DNA of 64,000 nt from Cordilura impudica (lineage: Eukaryota; Arthropoda; Insecta; Diptera; Scathophagidae): the NCBI GenBank assembly GCA_963682025.1, contig OY821521.1, positions 122,511,004-122,575,003 on the forward strand. The letters are read 5' to 3'. The position numbers were made by a program, and so were the translations under genes. The notes under the pieces are model-generated. The model was not told the origin of the DNA, made no database searches, and saw nothing but the letters and a program-made list of their open reading frames with translations. Below are positions 19,851 through 32,059 of the stretch, piece by piece (position 1 is the stretch's first letter; each line of letters starts with the position of its first letter).

Positions 19851-21482
19851 GAAACTCATATGCACAAGGAAAGAAAGAGTTTTAATAAAAACTTTATTTT
19901 TATGGGTTAGATTATTTACTGACCGCATTCTACTCATAGTTGTAAATATATTAAATATTTGTATAATTTGTAATAGTTGAAAAATATTTGAAAGAAAATT
20001 GAAGATATACAATTTTTTTATTTAATTTAAAAAATATGTTTTAAAACACCGATTTAATTTTGTAGGGTGATTTTTTCTGTACATTTTCAGTATATTTACG
20101 AATTATACCCTAAACCAATCTTTGGTCAAGGTATAATGAGTTTGAGCTGATGTTTGTAACTACCAGAAATATCGACTTATGTTCTAAGTCGATCTAGCGA
20201 TGGCCGACCGGCCTTCCGGCGGCCATTTGATGATCGCTATTGAAATTGTTGAAAATGGGTTCATGGTCAGACCTAGTCCACATAAAAATAAGCCCTATAT
20301 ATACCAATCAAATTTGGTTAATGCTTATTTTCTATATGCAATTATTTTTACCTTTTCTCTAAACTTATGATATAGGATATCGTATAGTTCATCTACACCG
20401 ACTATAATTTGCTAACCTATTTTTTTCTAGATTTTTTTTAATCTGTTACAAACTCCTTAAATTTTCTGTGACAAAATTTCCAATTATTCAAAATTTGTCA
20501 TATCCTAACAAATAAATATTTCATAACTATGTAGAATATAATCAGTTAAAAAATAGTTAATATAAAATTTTAAATTTCGATTTTTTTTTTATTAGTATAC
20601 CTTTTTTCAAAATGTTCAGAATGAATTCCGATCGACACAACACTTCGCTACAATATTTTTTTTATCTAGTTTAACTGAAATTAAAAAGCAAGAATCCAGT
20701 ACAATGCCACTACACCCTAATACATATGTATTATTAACAATTATTAATTTTTTATAAGTTTTTACACTTCTGTGTAAACTTAAGTACCTTTCTAGGATAA
20801 AAAAGGACCTTTGGTTAAAAAAAGTTCCCTTTTGTAAAAATTGCAGCCTTTATTGAAAAAGTACTTTTTCTTAATGGAGTAAATTTCCTTCAAAAACAAT
20901 CTATTCTGTAAGAAGTAACTTTTCGTTCAAAGCACCTTTCCTTTAATAAGTAATCTTTCTTGAAAACTACTTTATGTAAATTTTCTGAAAAAAGTATATT
21001 TCTCAAAAAAGTACCTTCTCGCAAAACATTGCATTTCTTAAAGAAGTACCTCTTCTTAAAAAAACACATTTTTTAAAGGGCTTTTTCTTAAAAAGCACAC
21101 CTTCTTAAAAGAGAAAATTTTTTCTAAAAAAAGCATCATTTCTAAAAGAAGCATCTCTTCTTAAAAATGCATCTTTTCTTAAAAAAGCATCTTTCCTTAA
21201 AAAGAACCTCTTCTAAGTACCTTTTCTTAAAAAATTAAACTTTCTTATAAAAGATAGTTTTCTTAAAAAGTAACTTATCTCAAAAAAGTCCATTTACTAA
21301 AAGCAGTACTTCTCTTATACAAAAGGAGATTTTTATATAAAGTAAATTTTCTTAAAACAGTATATTTTCTAAAAAAGTACGTTTTCTAAAACTAAAACAA
21401 ATTTTTAAAAAAGCACTTTCTTGCAAAAGTATACTTTCTTACCAAGTACGTTTGCTTTAAGTAGTACTTTTCTCAAAAAGAT
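19700..21482. repeat. 1,783-bp tandem duplication, unit 1
   Basis: Everything from the third TCACGCATAG unit, through a minus-strand dispersed repeat, to the end of a minisatellite block is repeated at 21483-23266 with a constant offset of 1,783 bp. I see only scattered single-base and small indel differences (for example a 9-base TTAGAGCCG-type insertion near 22465 in unit 2). Confidence 0.93.
20098..20430 (-). repeat. Dispersed fly repeat, copy 4 (internally deleted)
   Basis: Inverted relative to copy 2: TTATACCCTAAACC, GATCTAGCGATGGCCGACC and, at its far end, ATCGTATAGTTCATCTACACC. The centre is missing. It is inside duplication unit 1. Confidence 0.7.
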
Positions 21483-21484
21483 TA
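20771..21484 (+). repeat. AT-rich minisatellite block A
   Basis: Degenerate tandem units near TTTTCTTAAAAAAGTACA, 17-20 bp each, plus-strand orientation. No coding potential. Confidence 0.9.
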
Positions 21485-23266
21485 ACTTACAGATAGTCAC
21501 GCATAGTCATGGAGTGATTTAAACCCCATTTTCCCTCATCCCATCGATCTGAAGCTTGGTCTATAGACTTGTTGTGACCAAAGATTAAATTTAAAAAAGT
21601 CACGCATAGTCACGCACAGTCACGGAGAGATTCGAAACTCATATGCACAAGGAAAGAAAGAGTTTTAATAAAAACTTTATTTTTATGGGTTAGATTATTT
21701 ACTGACCGCATTCTACTCATAGTTGTAAATATATTAAATATTTGTATAATTTGTAATAGTTGAAAAATATTTGAAAGAAAATTGAAGATATACAATTTTT
21801 TTATTTAATTTAAAAAATATGTTTCGAAACACCGATTTAATTTTGTAGGGTGATTTTTTCTGTACATTTTCAGTATATTTACGAATTATACCCTAAGCCA
21901 ATCTTTGGTCAAGGTATAATGAGTTTGAGCTGATGTTTGTAACTACCAGAAATATCGACTTATGTTCTGAGTCGATCTAGCGAGGGCCGACCGGCCTTCC
22001 GGCGGCCATTTGATGATCGCTATTGAAATTGTTGAAAATGGGTTCATGGTCAGACCTAGTCCACATACATATAAGCCCTATATATACCAATCAAATTTGG
22101 TTAATGCTTATTTTCTATATGCAATTATTTTTACCTTTTCTCTAACCTTATGATATAGGATATCGTATAGTTCATCTACACCGACTATAATTTGCTAACC
22201 TATTTTTTTTTCTAGATTTTTTTTAATCTGTTACAAACTCCTTAAATTTTTTGTGACAAAATTTCCAATTATTCAAAATTTGTCATATCCTAACAAATAA
22301 ATATTTCATAACTATGTAGAATATAATCAGTTAAAAAATAGTTAATATAAAATTTTAAATTTCGATTTTTTTTTTATTAGTATACCTTTTTTCAAAATGT
22401 TCAGAATGAATTCCGATCGACAAAACATTTCGCTACAATATTTTTTTTATCTAGTTTAACATTAGAGCCGTACTGAAATTAAAAAGCAAGAATCCACTAC
22501 AATGCCACTACACCCTAATACATATGTATTATTAACAATTATTAATTTTTTATAAGTTTTTACACTTCTGTGTAAACTTAAGTACCTTTCTAGGATAAAA
22601 AAGGACCTTTGGTTAAAAAAAGTTCCCTTTTGTAAAAATTGCAGCCTTTATTGAAAAAGTACATTTTCTTAATGGAGTAAATTTCCTTCAAAAACAATCT
22701 ATTCTGTAAGAAGTAACTTTTCGTTCAAAGCACCTTTCATTTAATAAGTAATCTTTCTTGAAAACTACTTTATGTAAATTTTCTGAAAAAAGTATATTTC
22801 TCAAAAAAGTACCTTCTCGCAAAACATTGCATTTCTTAAAGAAGTACCTCTTCTTAAAAAAACACATTTTTTAAAGGGCTTTTTCTTAAAAAGCACACCT
22901 TCTTAAAAGAGAACATTTTTTCTAAAAAAAGCATCATTTCTAAAAGAAGCATCTCTTCTTAAAAATGCATCTTTTCTTAAAAAAGCATCTTTCCTTAAAA
23001 AGAACCTCTTCTAAGTACCTTTTCTTAAAAAATTAAACTTTCTTATAAAATATAGTTTTCTTAAAAAGTAACTTATCTCAAAAAAGTCCATTTACTAAAA
23101 GCAGTACTTCTCTTATACAAAAGGAGATTTTTATATAAAGTAAATTTTCTTAAAACAGTATATTTTCTAAAAAAGTACGTTTTCTAAAACTAAAACCAAT
23201 TTTTAAAAAAGCACTTTCTTGCAAAAGTATACTTTCTTACCAAGTACGTTTGCTTTAAGTAGTACT
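21483..23266. repeat. 1,783-bp tandem duplication, unit 2
   Basis: Near-identical copy of 19700-21482. Its minisatellite continues past the point where unit 1 stops, so the junction of the duplication lies within minisatellite. Confidence 0.93.
21884..22215 (-). repeat. Dispersed fly repeat, copy 5
   Basis: Duplicate of copy 4, carried by unit 2 of the tandem duplication. Confidence 0.7.
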
Positions 23267-23690
23267 TTTCTCAAAAAAGGTTCCTGCTTAAAAATGTTCC
23301 TCTTCTTAAACAAGAACTTTTCCTATAAAAGTACATTTTCTTAACTTTTCTAATAGTAACTTTCTTTAAAAAAGTAAATTTAAAAAAAAAAGTACATTAT
23401 TTTAAAAAAGTATTTTTTCACAAAAAAGCATATTTTCTTTAAAAATCAAATTTTTTTAAAAAGTACCTTTTCTTAAAAATGTACATTTAACTTTTCTTAA
23501 AAAGTAAATTTTCTTAAAAAAGTACCTTATTTTAAAAGTAATTTTTCTTGAAGAAGTAGCTTCTCTAAAAAGGGCTTTCCCTTACAAAAGTATCGTTTCT
23601 TAAAAAGCACATGTACGTTTTCTTAAAAAGTACGTTTTCTTAAATAAGCATCTTTTCTAAAGGAAAAACTTTTCTTAAAAAATTAAATTT
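22556..23690 (+). repeat. AT-rich minisatellite block B
   Basis: Same 17-20-bp family and orientation as block A, longer by about 420 bp. It ends at the 5' truncation point of Penelope copy b. Confidence 0.9.
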
Positions 23691-23779
23691 TAGAGGTAGA
23701 ACAGGATAATAGTCTCTATTATAATAACAAAAGGTAACCAGCTCAAATTAAACTGGTATCAAAAACCGACAGCATCTGA

Positions 23780-24408
23780 AGGATTAATCAATTTTTACTC
23801 GAACCAACCAAGACGTATTATGATGAACACTGCTCAAAATTTTATTCACCGTGTTCTCAACATAAGTGACACCGAATTCCACGACGCCAACATAAAGATT
23901 ATAACGGAAATATTGATAAAGAACGAATTTCCTCATAAAACGATAGAAGACCTGATTAAAAATACAAGTAAAAAACAATATAATGACGAACCACCAAAAA
24001 TATACAAAAGTGTATCCTATATTCCAGAGTTTTCAGAAAGACTAAATATATATATATGACGGAGACATATTTCAATTAACATTTAAGACAAACAACACAT
24101 TAACCAAATTATTCAGCAACACAAAACCCAACTAGAACCCACGATGAAAAATCAAATGTCATCTACGAAATTGGATGCAACGGAGACGCGTCCAACATAT
24201 GCAACAAAGTTTTGGTACTACAAAGAATAAACTGAAATCTAGAATAGCATCGCACAAATCTGGCCTAAAGGCAATAAACAGACCAATTGAACAAAAAACA
24301 GCACTTGCGGCCCATTGTGCTTTAACACAACACAAACCCAACTTTGACGACGTAAAAATTTTACAAGGAGAGAACAATTACACAAGGAGATATAAGTTTA
24401 GCAGTTAA
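23780..24408 (+). pseudogene. Penelope GIY-YIG region, copy b (frameshifted)
   Basis: FIHRVLNISDTEFHDANIKI, KNEFPHKTIEDLIKN, PKIYKSVSYIPEFSERL, then after a frame break TKLFSNTK and SNVIYEIGCNGDASNICN, the GIY-YIG start with the CNG zinc-type cysteines. Another break precedes TTKNKLKSRIASHKSGLKAI, RPIEQKTALAAHCALTQHKP and LQGENNYTRRYK. The order is the same as in copy c. At least two frameshifts and stops near 24125-24140 inactivate it. Homology is strong; the residue after GIY-YIG has changed in places. Confidence 0.85.
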
Positions 24409-24569
24409 AATATATGCAAAGGGCATAACTAGAATAGATTTTCTGTTTTTTGTATTTTTATTGTTTTTTTGTTTATCACAAAATTAAATGTAATATTTTG
24501 TTTATTTTTTATATATTTTTGCAAAAATGTGTTAATGTGTTAGTGTATATAATTTTTTGATTTAGAACC

Positions 24570-24605
24570 CTGATGATGACTGCGACATTAGTCGAAATAT
24601 TGGAT
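24570..24605 (+). other. Hammerhead-like core, Penelope copy b
   Basis: CTGATGA (24570-24576), one T, stem GACT/AGTC around an 8-base loop, GAAA (24594-24597), then TATT able to pair with AATA downstream. CUGAUGA and GAAA are the invariant hammerhead core boxes; the extra U beside stem II is shared with copy c. Confidence 0.6.
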
Positions 24606-24646
24606 AGAATAAAAAAGAAAAATAAAAATCAAAAATAAGTTTTGCT

Positions 24647-25040
24647 TATTATCTTTAATATTAATAGGCTGGCGATTTCTTGTGGCCGATGTTTTGTTCT
24701 ACCGTTTTATCCCGATGTTGGCCAAACGTATATTATTTGAAAGGTATTTCTTTTTACCAGTTTTGAAGATTTACAGATTTTAAAATTTTTCCTTTATTTT
24801 GAGTAAATTGCATTTAAAGTTGCTACTAACATATACATAAAATTATACAATGCTATGTGTGTGTTTATTAAATTTGTTAATGTGTTTGTAACAAAAATGA
24901 GTTTGTTTTTTGTGTTGATTTTTGAATTGCCTGTAATTGATAAGCATACCTTTAGGGTCTTTATTTAATGAAAAAATAAAATTTCATAGAATTTGCACTC
25001 GAATTTCGAGGGCTGGAATCTGCTAGTTTTCATTAATCTT
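24647..25040 (+). repeat. Unclassified ~350-bp dispersed repeat, copy 1
   Basis: Shares AATATTAATAGGCT, GATGTTTTGTTCTACCG, GCATTTAAAGTTGCTACTAA and CTCGAATTTCGAG...AATCTGCTAG with an inverted copy at 57700-58040. No frame or terminal repeats recognised. Confidence 0.8.
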
Positions 25041-25082
25041 CTTGGATCTCAAGCCGAATTGAATTATCAAAACATAAAATAA

Positions 25083-26250
25083 AAGGTCAACTAAAAATAC
25101 TATTAAAGTAAATTTCCTTAAAAAGGTACTTTTTTAAATAAGTGAATTTTCTTAAAAGAGTAAATTTACTTAAAAATATTACATTTTCTTAAAAAATATA
25201 TTTTCTTTAAAAAATGCTTAAAAAATTGCATTTTCTAATAAAAGAAAGTTTTCTTAAAAAACAACATACTCTTAATATTTACCTTTCTTTAAAAATAGTT
25301 TTTCTTAAAATAAGTAAATTTTCTTAAAATGGAAATTTTCTTAAAAATAGACAATTTCCTTAGAATTCTTAAAACAGTAGCTTTTAAAAACAAGGGCATT
25401 TACTTAAACAAGTACCTGTTCATAAAAAATTATCATTTTTTAAAAGTAACATTTGTTAAAAATCGCTTTTCTTAAAAATTTATATTTTCTTTAAAAAAGT
25501 ACTTTTTTTTAAAATCCTTTTTCTTTAAGAAGTTGCTTCTCGAAAATGACTTTCCCCTAAAAATTACATTTTCTTAAAAAGCACCTGCACATTTTCTTAA
25601 AAAGTAACTTTGTTAGAAAAGTACGTTTTAAAAACAAGAACATATACTTAAACATGTACCTGTTCCTAAAAAATTACTATTTCTTAAAAGTAACATTTGT
25701 TAAAAAATCCCTTTTCTTTAAAAAGCCCTTTTCATAAAAATTTAAATTTTCTTTAAAAGGTACTTTTAAAGTAGCTTTTAATAAAAAGTTGGTTTTCTTA
25801 AACAAGTTTTTTCTTACAAAAGTACCTTTTATTAAAACAGTAAAATAAGTACTTTTCCTCAAAAAGTAATATTTCTTAAAAAAGCATGTCTCCTTTCAGC
25901 AGTAGATTTTCCTAAAAGCAACTTTTCTTTAAAAGCAGCTTTCCTTTAAAAAGTTAATTTTCTTTTCTTCATGTAAATTTTCTTTGAAAAGTACATTTTC
26001 TAAAAGAAATGCCTTTTCATAAAGACTACTTTTTCTTAAAAAAGGTATATTTTATTAAAAAATACTTTTTCTTTACAAAGTAGATTTTCTTAAAAAAGCA
26101 AACTTTCTTACTTAAAAAAGGACCTTTCATTAAAAAAAACACATTTTCTTAAAAAAGCGGCTTTCTTAAAAATGTACCTTTAATTAAAAGACCAACTTTT
26201 CTTACAAAAGTAACTTTTATTTAAAAAGTGCCCTTGAAAAGGAAAGTAAC
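25083..26250 (+). repeat. AT-rich minisatellite block C
   Basis: Same TTTTCTTAAAAAAGTACA-like units. It ends exactly where the left palindrome arm begins, inside Jockey gag sequence. Confidence 0.9.
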
Positions 26251-26389
26251 AAATACCCGAAACCGCGAAAATATCCCACAACCTATTTTCCGCGCGGAAT
26301 TTCAACCCTGCGACATTCAATTTAAAAAAACCAAGTGCACCCTACCTACAGCGTATGATACCTGTTACAGAGGAAGATTACTGTAACAA

Positions 26390-26660
26390 CCGCATAAGAG
26401 GAAAGGCCTGGTTCAGTGTTTGAACGGCCAGGAGTTTGGGCATACAGAAGCATACTGTAAGCTTCCACCAGTATGTGTTGTGTGTGGTGAGCTGCACAAT
26501 ACCAGAGTGTGACAAGTCAAAAAATGACGAAAATGTAAAAAAATGTAGTGATTGCGGCAAAAATCACACAGCTAACTACCGGGGGTGTCCAGTTTATTCA
26601 GCAATTTATAGCGAAAAGAAAATAAAAAATATGTCTGACCCGTACATGTAACTACTAACG
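26390..26660 (+). pseudogene. Jockey gag C-terminus, zinc knuckles
   Basis: In one frame QCLNGQEFGHTEAYC, a CCHC knuckle in which the usual second Cys has become Gly, is followed by VCVVCGELH; in a second frame CSDCGKNHTANYRGCPVY gives the last knuckle. These are the RNA-binding end of a Jockey-type ORF1. A frameshift separates the knuckles. The mirrored copy at 41421-41700 has the same frame, so damage predates the duplication. Confidence 0.82.
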
Positions 26661-26898
26661 CGCAATCATACGCTAACATAGCGGCCTCCCGAAACCAACC
26701 ACAGAATCCAGTTCATTCGCAGCATTTTGAATCGTACTCAAATATGCTATGCTCTCAAAGCCAGCCTCCCAATGGTTTAAATCCATGAAACGATCCCTCG
26801 AATCAAAAACCAAGTAAATTGGAAATAACCCTCGACACACTTGTTCAGGAGATGATGAAGATGCAATCTATGATATTGCAAGCTTTGTAAAATAAACC

Positions 26899-28762
26899 AT
26901 GAACTGTTTAAAAATATGTTACTGAAACGCAAACGGCTTAAGCCAAAATAAAGAAGAACTGGCCTATTTCCTAAAAGACAAGCAAATCGATATATTTCTT
27001 GTCTTTGAAACTCATTTGACTTCTAGGAGTCAATTCTCATTGCATGGATATATTTTGTATGATACAAAAGATCCAGAGGCAGAGCATGTGATGGCTGAGC
27101 CATTCTTAATAAATTTCAACTGAAGCATCATCTAATATGTGATCATTGTGAAGATTACCTTCAAGCTACTACAATCTGCTTCGAGGAATTTGATAACAAT
27201 TTAGTTATCTCATCAATATATTCTCCACCAAGATTTTCTATAACGGAAAGTCAATACAAAAGATTTTTTGAATTACTTGGCTCTCGTTTTATTGTTGCTG
27301 GCGATTACAATGCCAAGCATACATTCTGGCGGTCACGATAAATCTCCCTGAAAGGCCGTGTTTTGTTTGGCACAATTTCTAATATGGGCCTAGATGTTAT
27401 CTCAAGGGGAGAACCAACATACTGACAGATAGACAAAATATTCCCGATCTAATCGATTTTGGAGTAACGAAGAACATTGCGAGAGAACTTATAAATGCTG
27501 AATCCTCATTGGAACTCCAGTTATTGTTACTATTTCTAACCCCCGAGAAATTGTGCCCCCGAATGGTTATTTAGCGCCAACAAGTATTATAGATTGGTTA
27601 AAGTATAGAAAGTTTCTCAGTACCCATTGCACGGATAGATTACCACTAAGAACACCAGATGGTATTGACCTGGCAGTATAGAGGGCAGTATAGAGGGCAG
27701 TATAGAACTTGTTCGGTAGATGTCGAGCGGCTATTAAATGAAAAAAGAAGAATTCGAAGAGAGTAGCAACTGAACAGATCTCCTCAACTCAGCAACAATT
27801 GAAAGCATGTACATCAAATCTAAGAAAGTTGGTTGAAACCCAGAGACATCATAAATTAAACAGATAGCTCGAAAAATTAGATCCGACTTCAAGAACTGAG
27901 TACTCGTTATGGCGAGCTACAAAAAATTCTTAGAAGACGTACGTAAACCACCATTAAGAATGCAGAATGGAGGATGGGCTAGAAATGATATAGAAAAAGG
28001 TAATCTATTTGTAGAACATTTGAAAATAGTTTTTACTCCGAATATAACTACCAGTTCAATAAATGAGTTGAGTTACCAATAATATACCAGTTTATTGTCA
28101 AATCTGTCAAAATTGTTCGAGAAATTACTTGTATATAAGCTTACTGTAGCTGTAGATCAAAATAGCGTCATCCCAGCACATTATTCCGGATTTAGGCGAA
28201 GACACAGTACCATTGAGCAAGTCCATAGGTTAGTAAACGCTATAAGAAAAGCATTTGAAGAAAAAAAGTACTGCTCTGCTTTCGATAAGGTTTGGCATGA
28301 GGGTCTACTCTATAAAATTAAACTGTTGCTGCCCCTAAACGTTCATAAACTAATGGAAAGCTATATAATTAACAGGAAATTCTCAATAAAGGAGAGCAAC
28401 TTTACAAGCCCACCTCAGGATATAAAAGCTGGTGCTCCACAGGGCAGCATTCTGGGTCCGCTCCTATAATCCTTTATGCAGCGGACATGCCAACTAATGA
28501 AAACACGATAACTTCAAACTTTACTGTGAAACGGCAATTTTGAGTATTTATGAGGACCCCTCAACAGCATCTACACTTTACAACAACATGTTTTTCAATT
28601 GGAGTACTGGTTACATAGGTGGAAAATAAGAATAAATGAACAAAAATGTATCCACGTTACTTTTACGCTCAGAAGAGAAACATGCGCTCAAATCCGAATA
28701 AACAGTCAGCAAATACCGCAACATTCTGATGTAAAATATTTGGGCCTTCATCTTGACCGCCG
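26899..28762 (+). pseudogene. Jockey polymerase, endonuclease and RT (left arm)
   Basis: ATG 26899 opens the APE-type endonuclease: WNANGLSQ with an early stop in this copy, KEELAYFLKDKQIDIFLVFE, then IVAGDYNAKH near 27290. The reverse transcriptase follows from about 28090: SNLSKLFEKLLVYKL, AHYSGFRRRHSTIEQVHRLV, CSAFDKVWHEGLLYKI (palm A region) and GAPQGSILGPLL (palm B-region). The YAxD block (about 28480) is degraded. It ends LGLHLDRR at the Transib. A deletion of about 290 bp at 28090, with CAG microhomology, removes sequence still present in the right arm (39683-39970). Confidence 0.88.
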
Positions 28763-29336
28763 CACAGTGGACCATATTTTGAGAAGGCGGCCAAAAATCA
28801 TTTTTTTTTTTTGTTACCGATTTTAAAGTTATGTTATTCATTTGAAAGTAAATACTAGTAAACCTCAGGAGACAAAAACTTGCGACTCTATCTCAACTAT
28901 ATCACAGCGAACAGGGTCTTCGAAAATGGGCTTTCTCAGTATTTTGCTAAAATTAAAAATTTCTTTGTAAATTTTTATTTTTGAATGACTGTAACTTTTT
29001 TGATTTAAAAGATTTTGAAGTGAAGTAAATTTTGTATAATTTTGTGGCTTCCATACTATTAATGTTAAAAACGTAAAATCAGTGGGTCATTCTGAAATTT
29101 AAAAAAAAAATTTTTTTAAAAAGGTCAAAATTTTCCGAAAATCTCCTACTTAATAGAGCATAACTCCTGCCAGTCAAAAGCAGTCAGAAAAAATCTTGCA
29201 CTCTTCTATAGTCCGAACCCTCCCCTATACTCCTATACCCCATTATACACCCGCCAGTTTCCGCCCGTGTGCACCAGAACAATTTTTCTGACCCAAGGTT
29301 AGCTATTTTCTGGAAAATTTATGAATACAAAAGTTG

Positions 29337-29486
29337 TCCACTATGTGGTTAGGATATATTAAGTTTGAGGTGATGTTTGTAACTGCCAAAAATATTGGAC
29401 CTTTATCCATCTTTTATCATCTTTACGGATCGACTCAAAAACACTTTCTGAGTCGATTAAACGATGTCCGTCCGTCCGTCTGAGTG
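29337..29486 (-). repeat. Dispersed fly repeat fragment with 18-bp target duplication
   Basis: 150 bp of the repeat's 3' end, inverted, starting TCCACTATGTGG and ending CCGTCCGTCCGTCTGAG. It is flanked by TTATGAATACAAAAGTTG on both sides (29319-29336, 29487-29504). The same insertion is in the other arm (38497-38646), so it predates the palindrome. Confidence 0.88.
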
Positions 29487-29710
29487 TTATGAATACAAAA
29501 GTTGGTCGTACCGGTGCACCGCGGTGTATTTTTTTGCGTGTCGGTAGAGTTGTCAGGAGTTGTTATATACTTATAAAAAAGGGTTGAGATATAATGCGCT
29601 TAATTGTTACAGGTACATTTACATAGGTATTTTTCAAAAACATTAATGGTATGAATTAGAGTTATATAGTTTAAATACCTGACAAAATGGGAAACAATTT
29701 AAATAACAGG

Positions 29711-29952
29711 TAAATGGTAAAAAAAACTACATAGCCCTTTAAGGTATGAGCAGGTATGTTTCACCTTTTAAAAGGGGTTAGGGTGTGGGTTTTTTATCCT
29801 TCTAAAAGTGGTAATAAAAGATAAAAATTTGTAAATGGTAAAAAAACTATTGCGACATAGCCCTTTAAGATATGAGCAGGTATGCTTCACCTTTAAAAAG
29901 GGGTTAGGGTGTGGGTTTTTATGCTTCTAAAAGTGGTAATAAAAGATAAAAA
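29711..29952. repeat. 121-bp tandem duplication in Transib-2 leader
   Basis: TAAATGGTAAAAAAA...CATAGCCCTTTAAG...GGGGTTAGGGTGTGGG occurs twice, offset 121 bp, in this arm only. The right arm has one copy, so this arose after the inverted duplication. Confidence 0.9.
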
Positions 29953-29968
29953 ATTTTATTTTACATAA

Positions 29969-32059
29969 TTGCAAGAAAGAGTATTTATAATAATGTTTCC
30001 ACAATTATTATTCATTACAATTTGTGCAATGGCAAAGTACTGTTACAGAGATCTGGCAGATATTTATTTTCAACGAAATGATGTAGACGATGTAATTTTG
30101 CACATAGTGAGCAACGAATTCTTTAAGAATTGTAACCTAGAAGACATGGAATTGCACAAAGGAAAAATTACTAATTTTGCATCGAATTTGAAAAGACGGT
30201 ACATTTAATGCTCTCATAGCAAGGCAAAGATGTACAAACGTTACCAAGACTGGTTAATAAAGGAACTTATTTTTGAGAGTGCATCTTTACCTGCCAACGA
30301 AAGTGGAAAAAAGGGTCGACCAGCAAAACCAATTGACGGATGTAGTGAAAGATCTCGAAGGCGCAAGCTGGAGAATATCAATGAAGAAATTTCTCAAGGA
30401 ATTATTAAGGATTCATTTTTGCACCAAATTCAACCAACCCAAAAAAAAAAAAAAATAAAATTGAAATAATTGAAAAAATAGTAGAAGCGAGCCCAAGGCG
30501 CACAAAGAGGATTTTGAAAAGCATTCCTACACCAATTGAAGATAAGAAATTTACGCCGCAAGAAGCGTTCGCCCTATTTTTGGATTTGAAATTGACCAAA
30601 AATCAGTATAAGGAATTGCGGAAGCGAACCAATGAAAAGAATTGTGGGATTTGTACAGAGTATCGAGATTTAGTTTCTGCCAAAAAAGAATACTTACCTT
30701 CACAATCTGCTATTAGTGTCACTTCAACATCAGCAGAAATAAAATTGCAAGATCTCCTTGAACATACTGCAGAACGATTGCTAAATACGCTTGATACTGA
30801 TCATTTAAAAAAAATTGGTAATGGCAGCATTACTTTAATTTCTAAATGGGGATGTGATGGATCCTCGGGTCAGAAACAATACAAGCAATTTAATGCCGAA
30901 AATTCATCAGATGCTAATTTATTTATGGTATCTTTCGTTCCATTGCGCTTAACAAAAAGGTATAGCGTCTTAGAGCCGTCAACTAGTAGAGCAACAGAAA
31001 TTGATATATGGAAAAATTAAATTCCTTCTTCAACAAAGTATTGCAGACCAATAAAATTTGCATTCAAAAAGGAAACCAAAGATGTCATAACTGAAGAAGT
31101 TCAAAAAACAAAAGATCAAATTAGGAACTTGAACCAGTAATATTTAAATTTGATGACCAAAACATTGAAGTACATTTTAAAATGTGTCTCACAATGATTG
31201 ATGGAAAAGTTGCACAAGCTTTAACTGGAACAAAGTCAACGTCAAGCTGCATTATATGCCAAAAGACATCAAGTCAATTAAGCCAATCCCCACCAGAAGA
31301 CGATAGTTTTAAGGAAGCCTACGAATTTGGAATGTCCCCTCTTCATGCTCGAATACGTTTCATGGAGCATATTCTTAAATTTTGTTATGATTTGGAATTT
31401 GGTCCGTTAGGCGAAACAGTGAGAAAAACAAAGAAAATGAAGAAAAAAGAGAGCAGAAAAAAACAAATTCAACAAAAATATCTACAGCTAGGCCTCGTAA
31501 TCGACCAACCACAACAAGGGGAAGGAAACACAAATGATGGAAATACTGCAAGGAGACTTTTTTCCGATCCGGAAACTGCAGTATCTATCACAGGTGTAGA
31601 TCATGAATTAATAAGACGATTCAAAATCATATTACAAGTTCTATCATGCAGCAGAAAGATAAATGCAAAAAAATTTGGAGAGTACGAAAATAAAACAGCT
31701 ATACTTATAATGAAAAATACTCTTGGAGATATATGCCATCCACAGTTCATAAAATTTTGTACCATGGGGAACAAATAATTCAAAACAATATGCTACCAAT
31801 AGGAGATCTATCTGAAGAAGCGCAAGAAAAAAGGAACAAAGACTACAGATTCTTTCGCGAGCACAACACAAGGAAAATGTCCAGATGTTGTACTAATGGT
31901 GACCTTATCACTATTTTGTTGTGCACTTCAGATCCATATATGTCCAACATTCGTCAAAAATGGAAAACTACCTCTATTGAATTAGATGAAGAAGCTAAAC
32001 AACTTCTAGAAGATGAAAATCAAGGCTATTTAGAAGAAATTTTTACTAAAATTGGTTGA
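29969..32059 (+). pseudogene. Transib-2 transposase (left arm, broken)
   Basis: RAG1-like Transib transposase of a second family. Readable blocks: LHIVSNEFFKNCNLEDM, MYKRYQDWLIKELIFES, a GRPAKPIDGC basic segment, SIPTPIEDKKFTPQEAFALF, then SKWGCDGSSGQ with the first Asp, MIDGKVAQALTGTKS with the second Asp, SCIICQ zinc pair, NTNDGNTARRLF and DLSEEAQEKRN with the likely Glu region, ending IFTKIG. Lesions: stop at 30208 (Glu codon in the right arm), A-run frameshift near 30450, stop at 31018 and frame break near 31137. The 31018 stop and 31137 break are also in the right arm, so the gene was dead before duplication. Confidence 0.93.

Larger units (their letters stand above)
23692..24635 (+). 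mobile_element. Penelope-like element, copy b (5'-truncated)
   Basis: Begins abruptly after minisatellite block B, contains the C-terminal nuclease part of the Penelope protein, and ends with a hammerhead-like motif and an A-rich tail. The reverse transcriptase is absent, as expected of a 5'-truncated retroelement. Confidence 0.83.

Noticed and set aside
19827..20012. 61-codon minus-strand frame repeated identically at 21610-21795
   Set aside because: The identity is explained by the 1,783-bp DNA duplication; the frame has no motif and lies in AT-rich DNA.
25677..25862. 61-codon lysine/phenylalanine-rich frame in minisatellite
   Set aside because: It arises from translating the CTTAAAAAAGTAC units; composition alone explains it.
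29337..29486. Helitron 3' end (CCACATAGTGG hairpin)
   Set aside because: No CTRR terminus, and an 18-bp target duplication is present, which Helitrons do not make.
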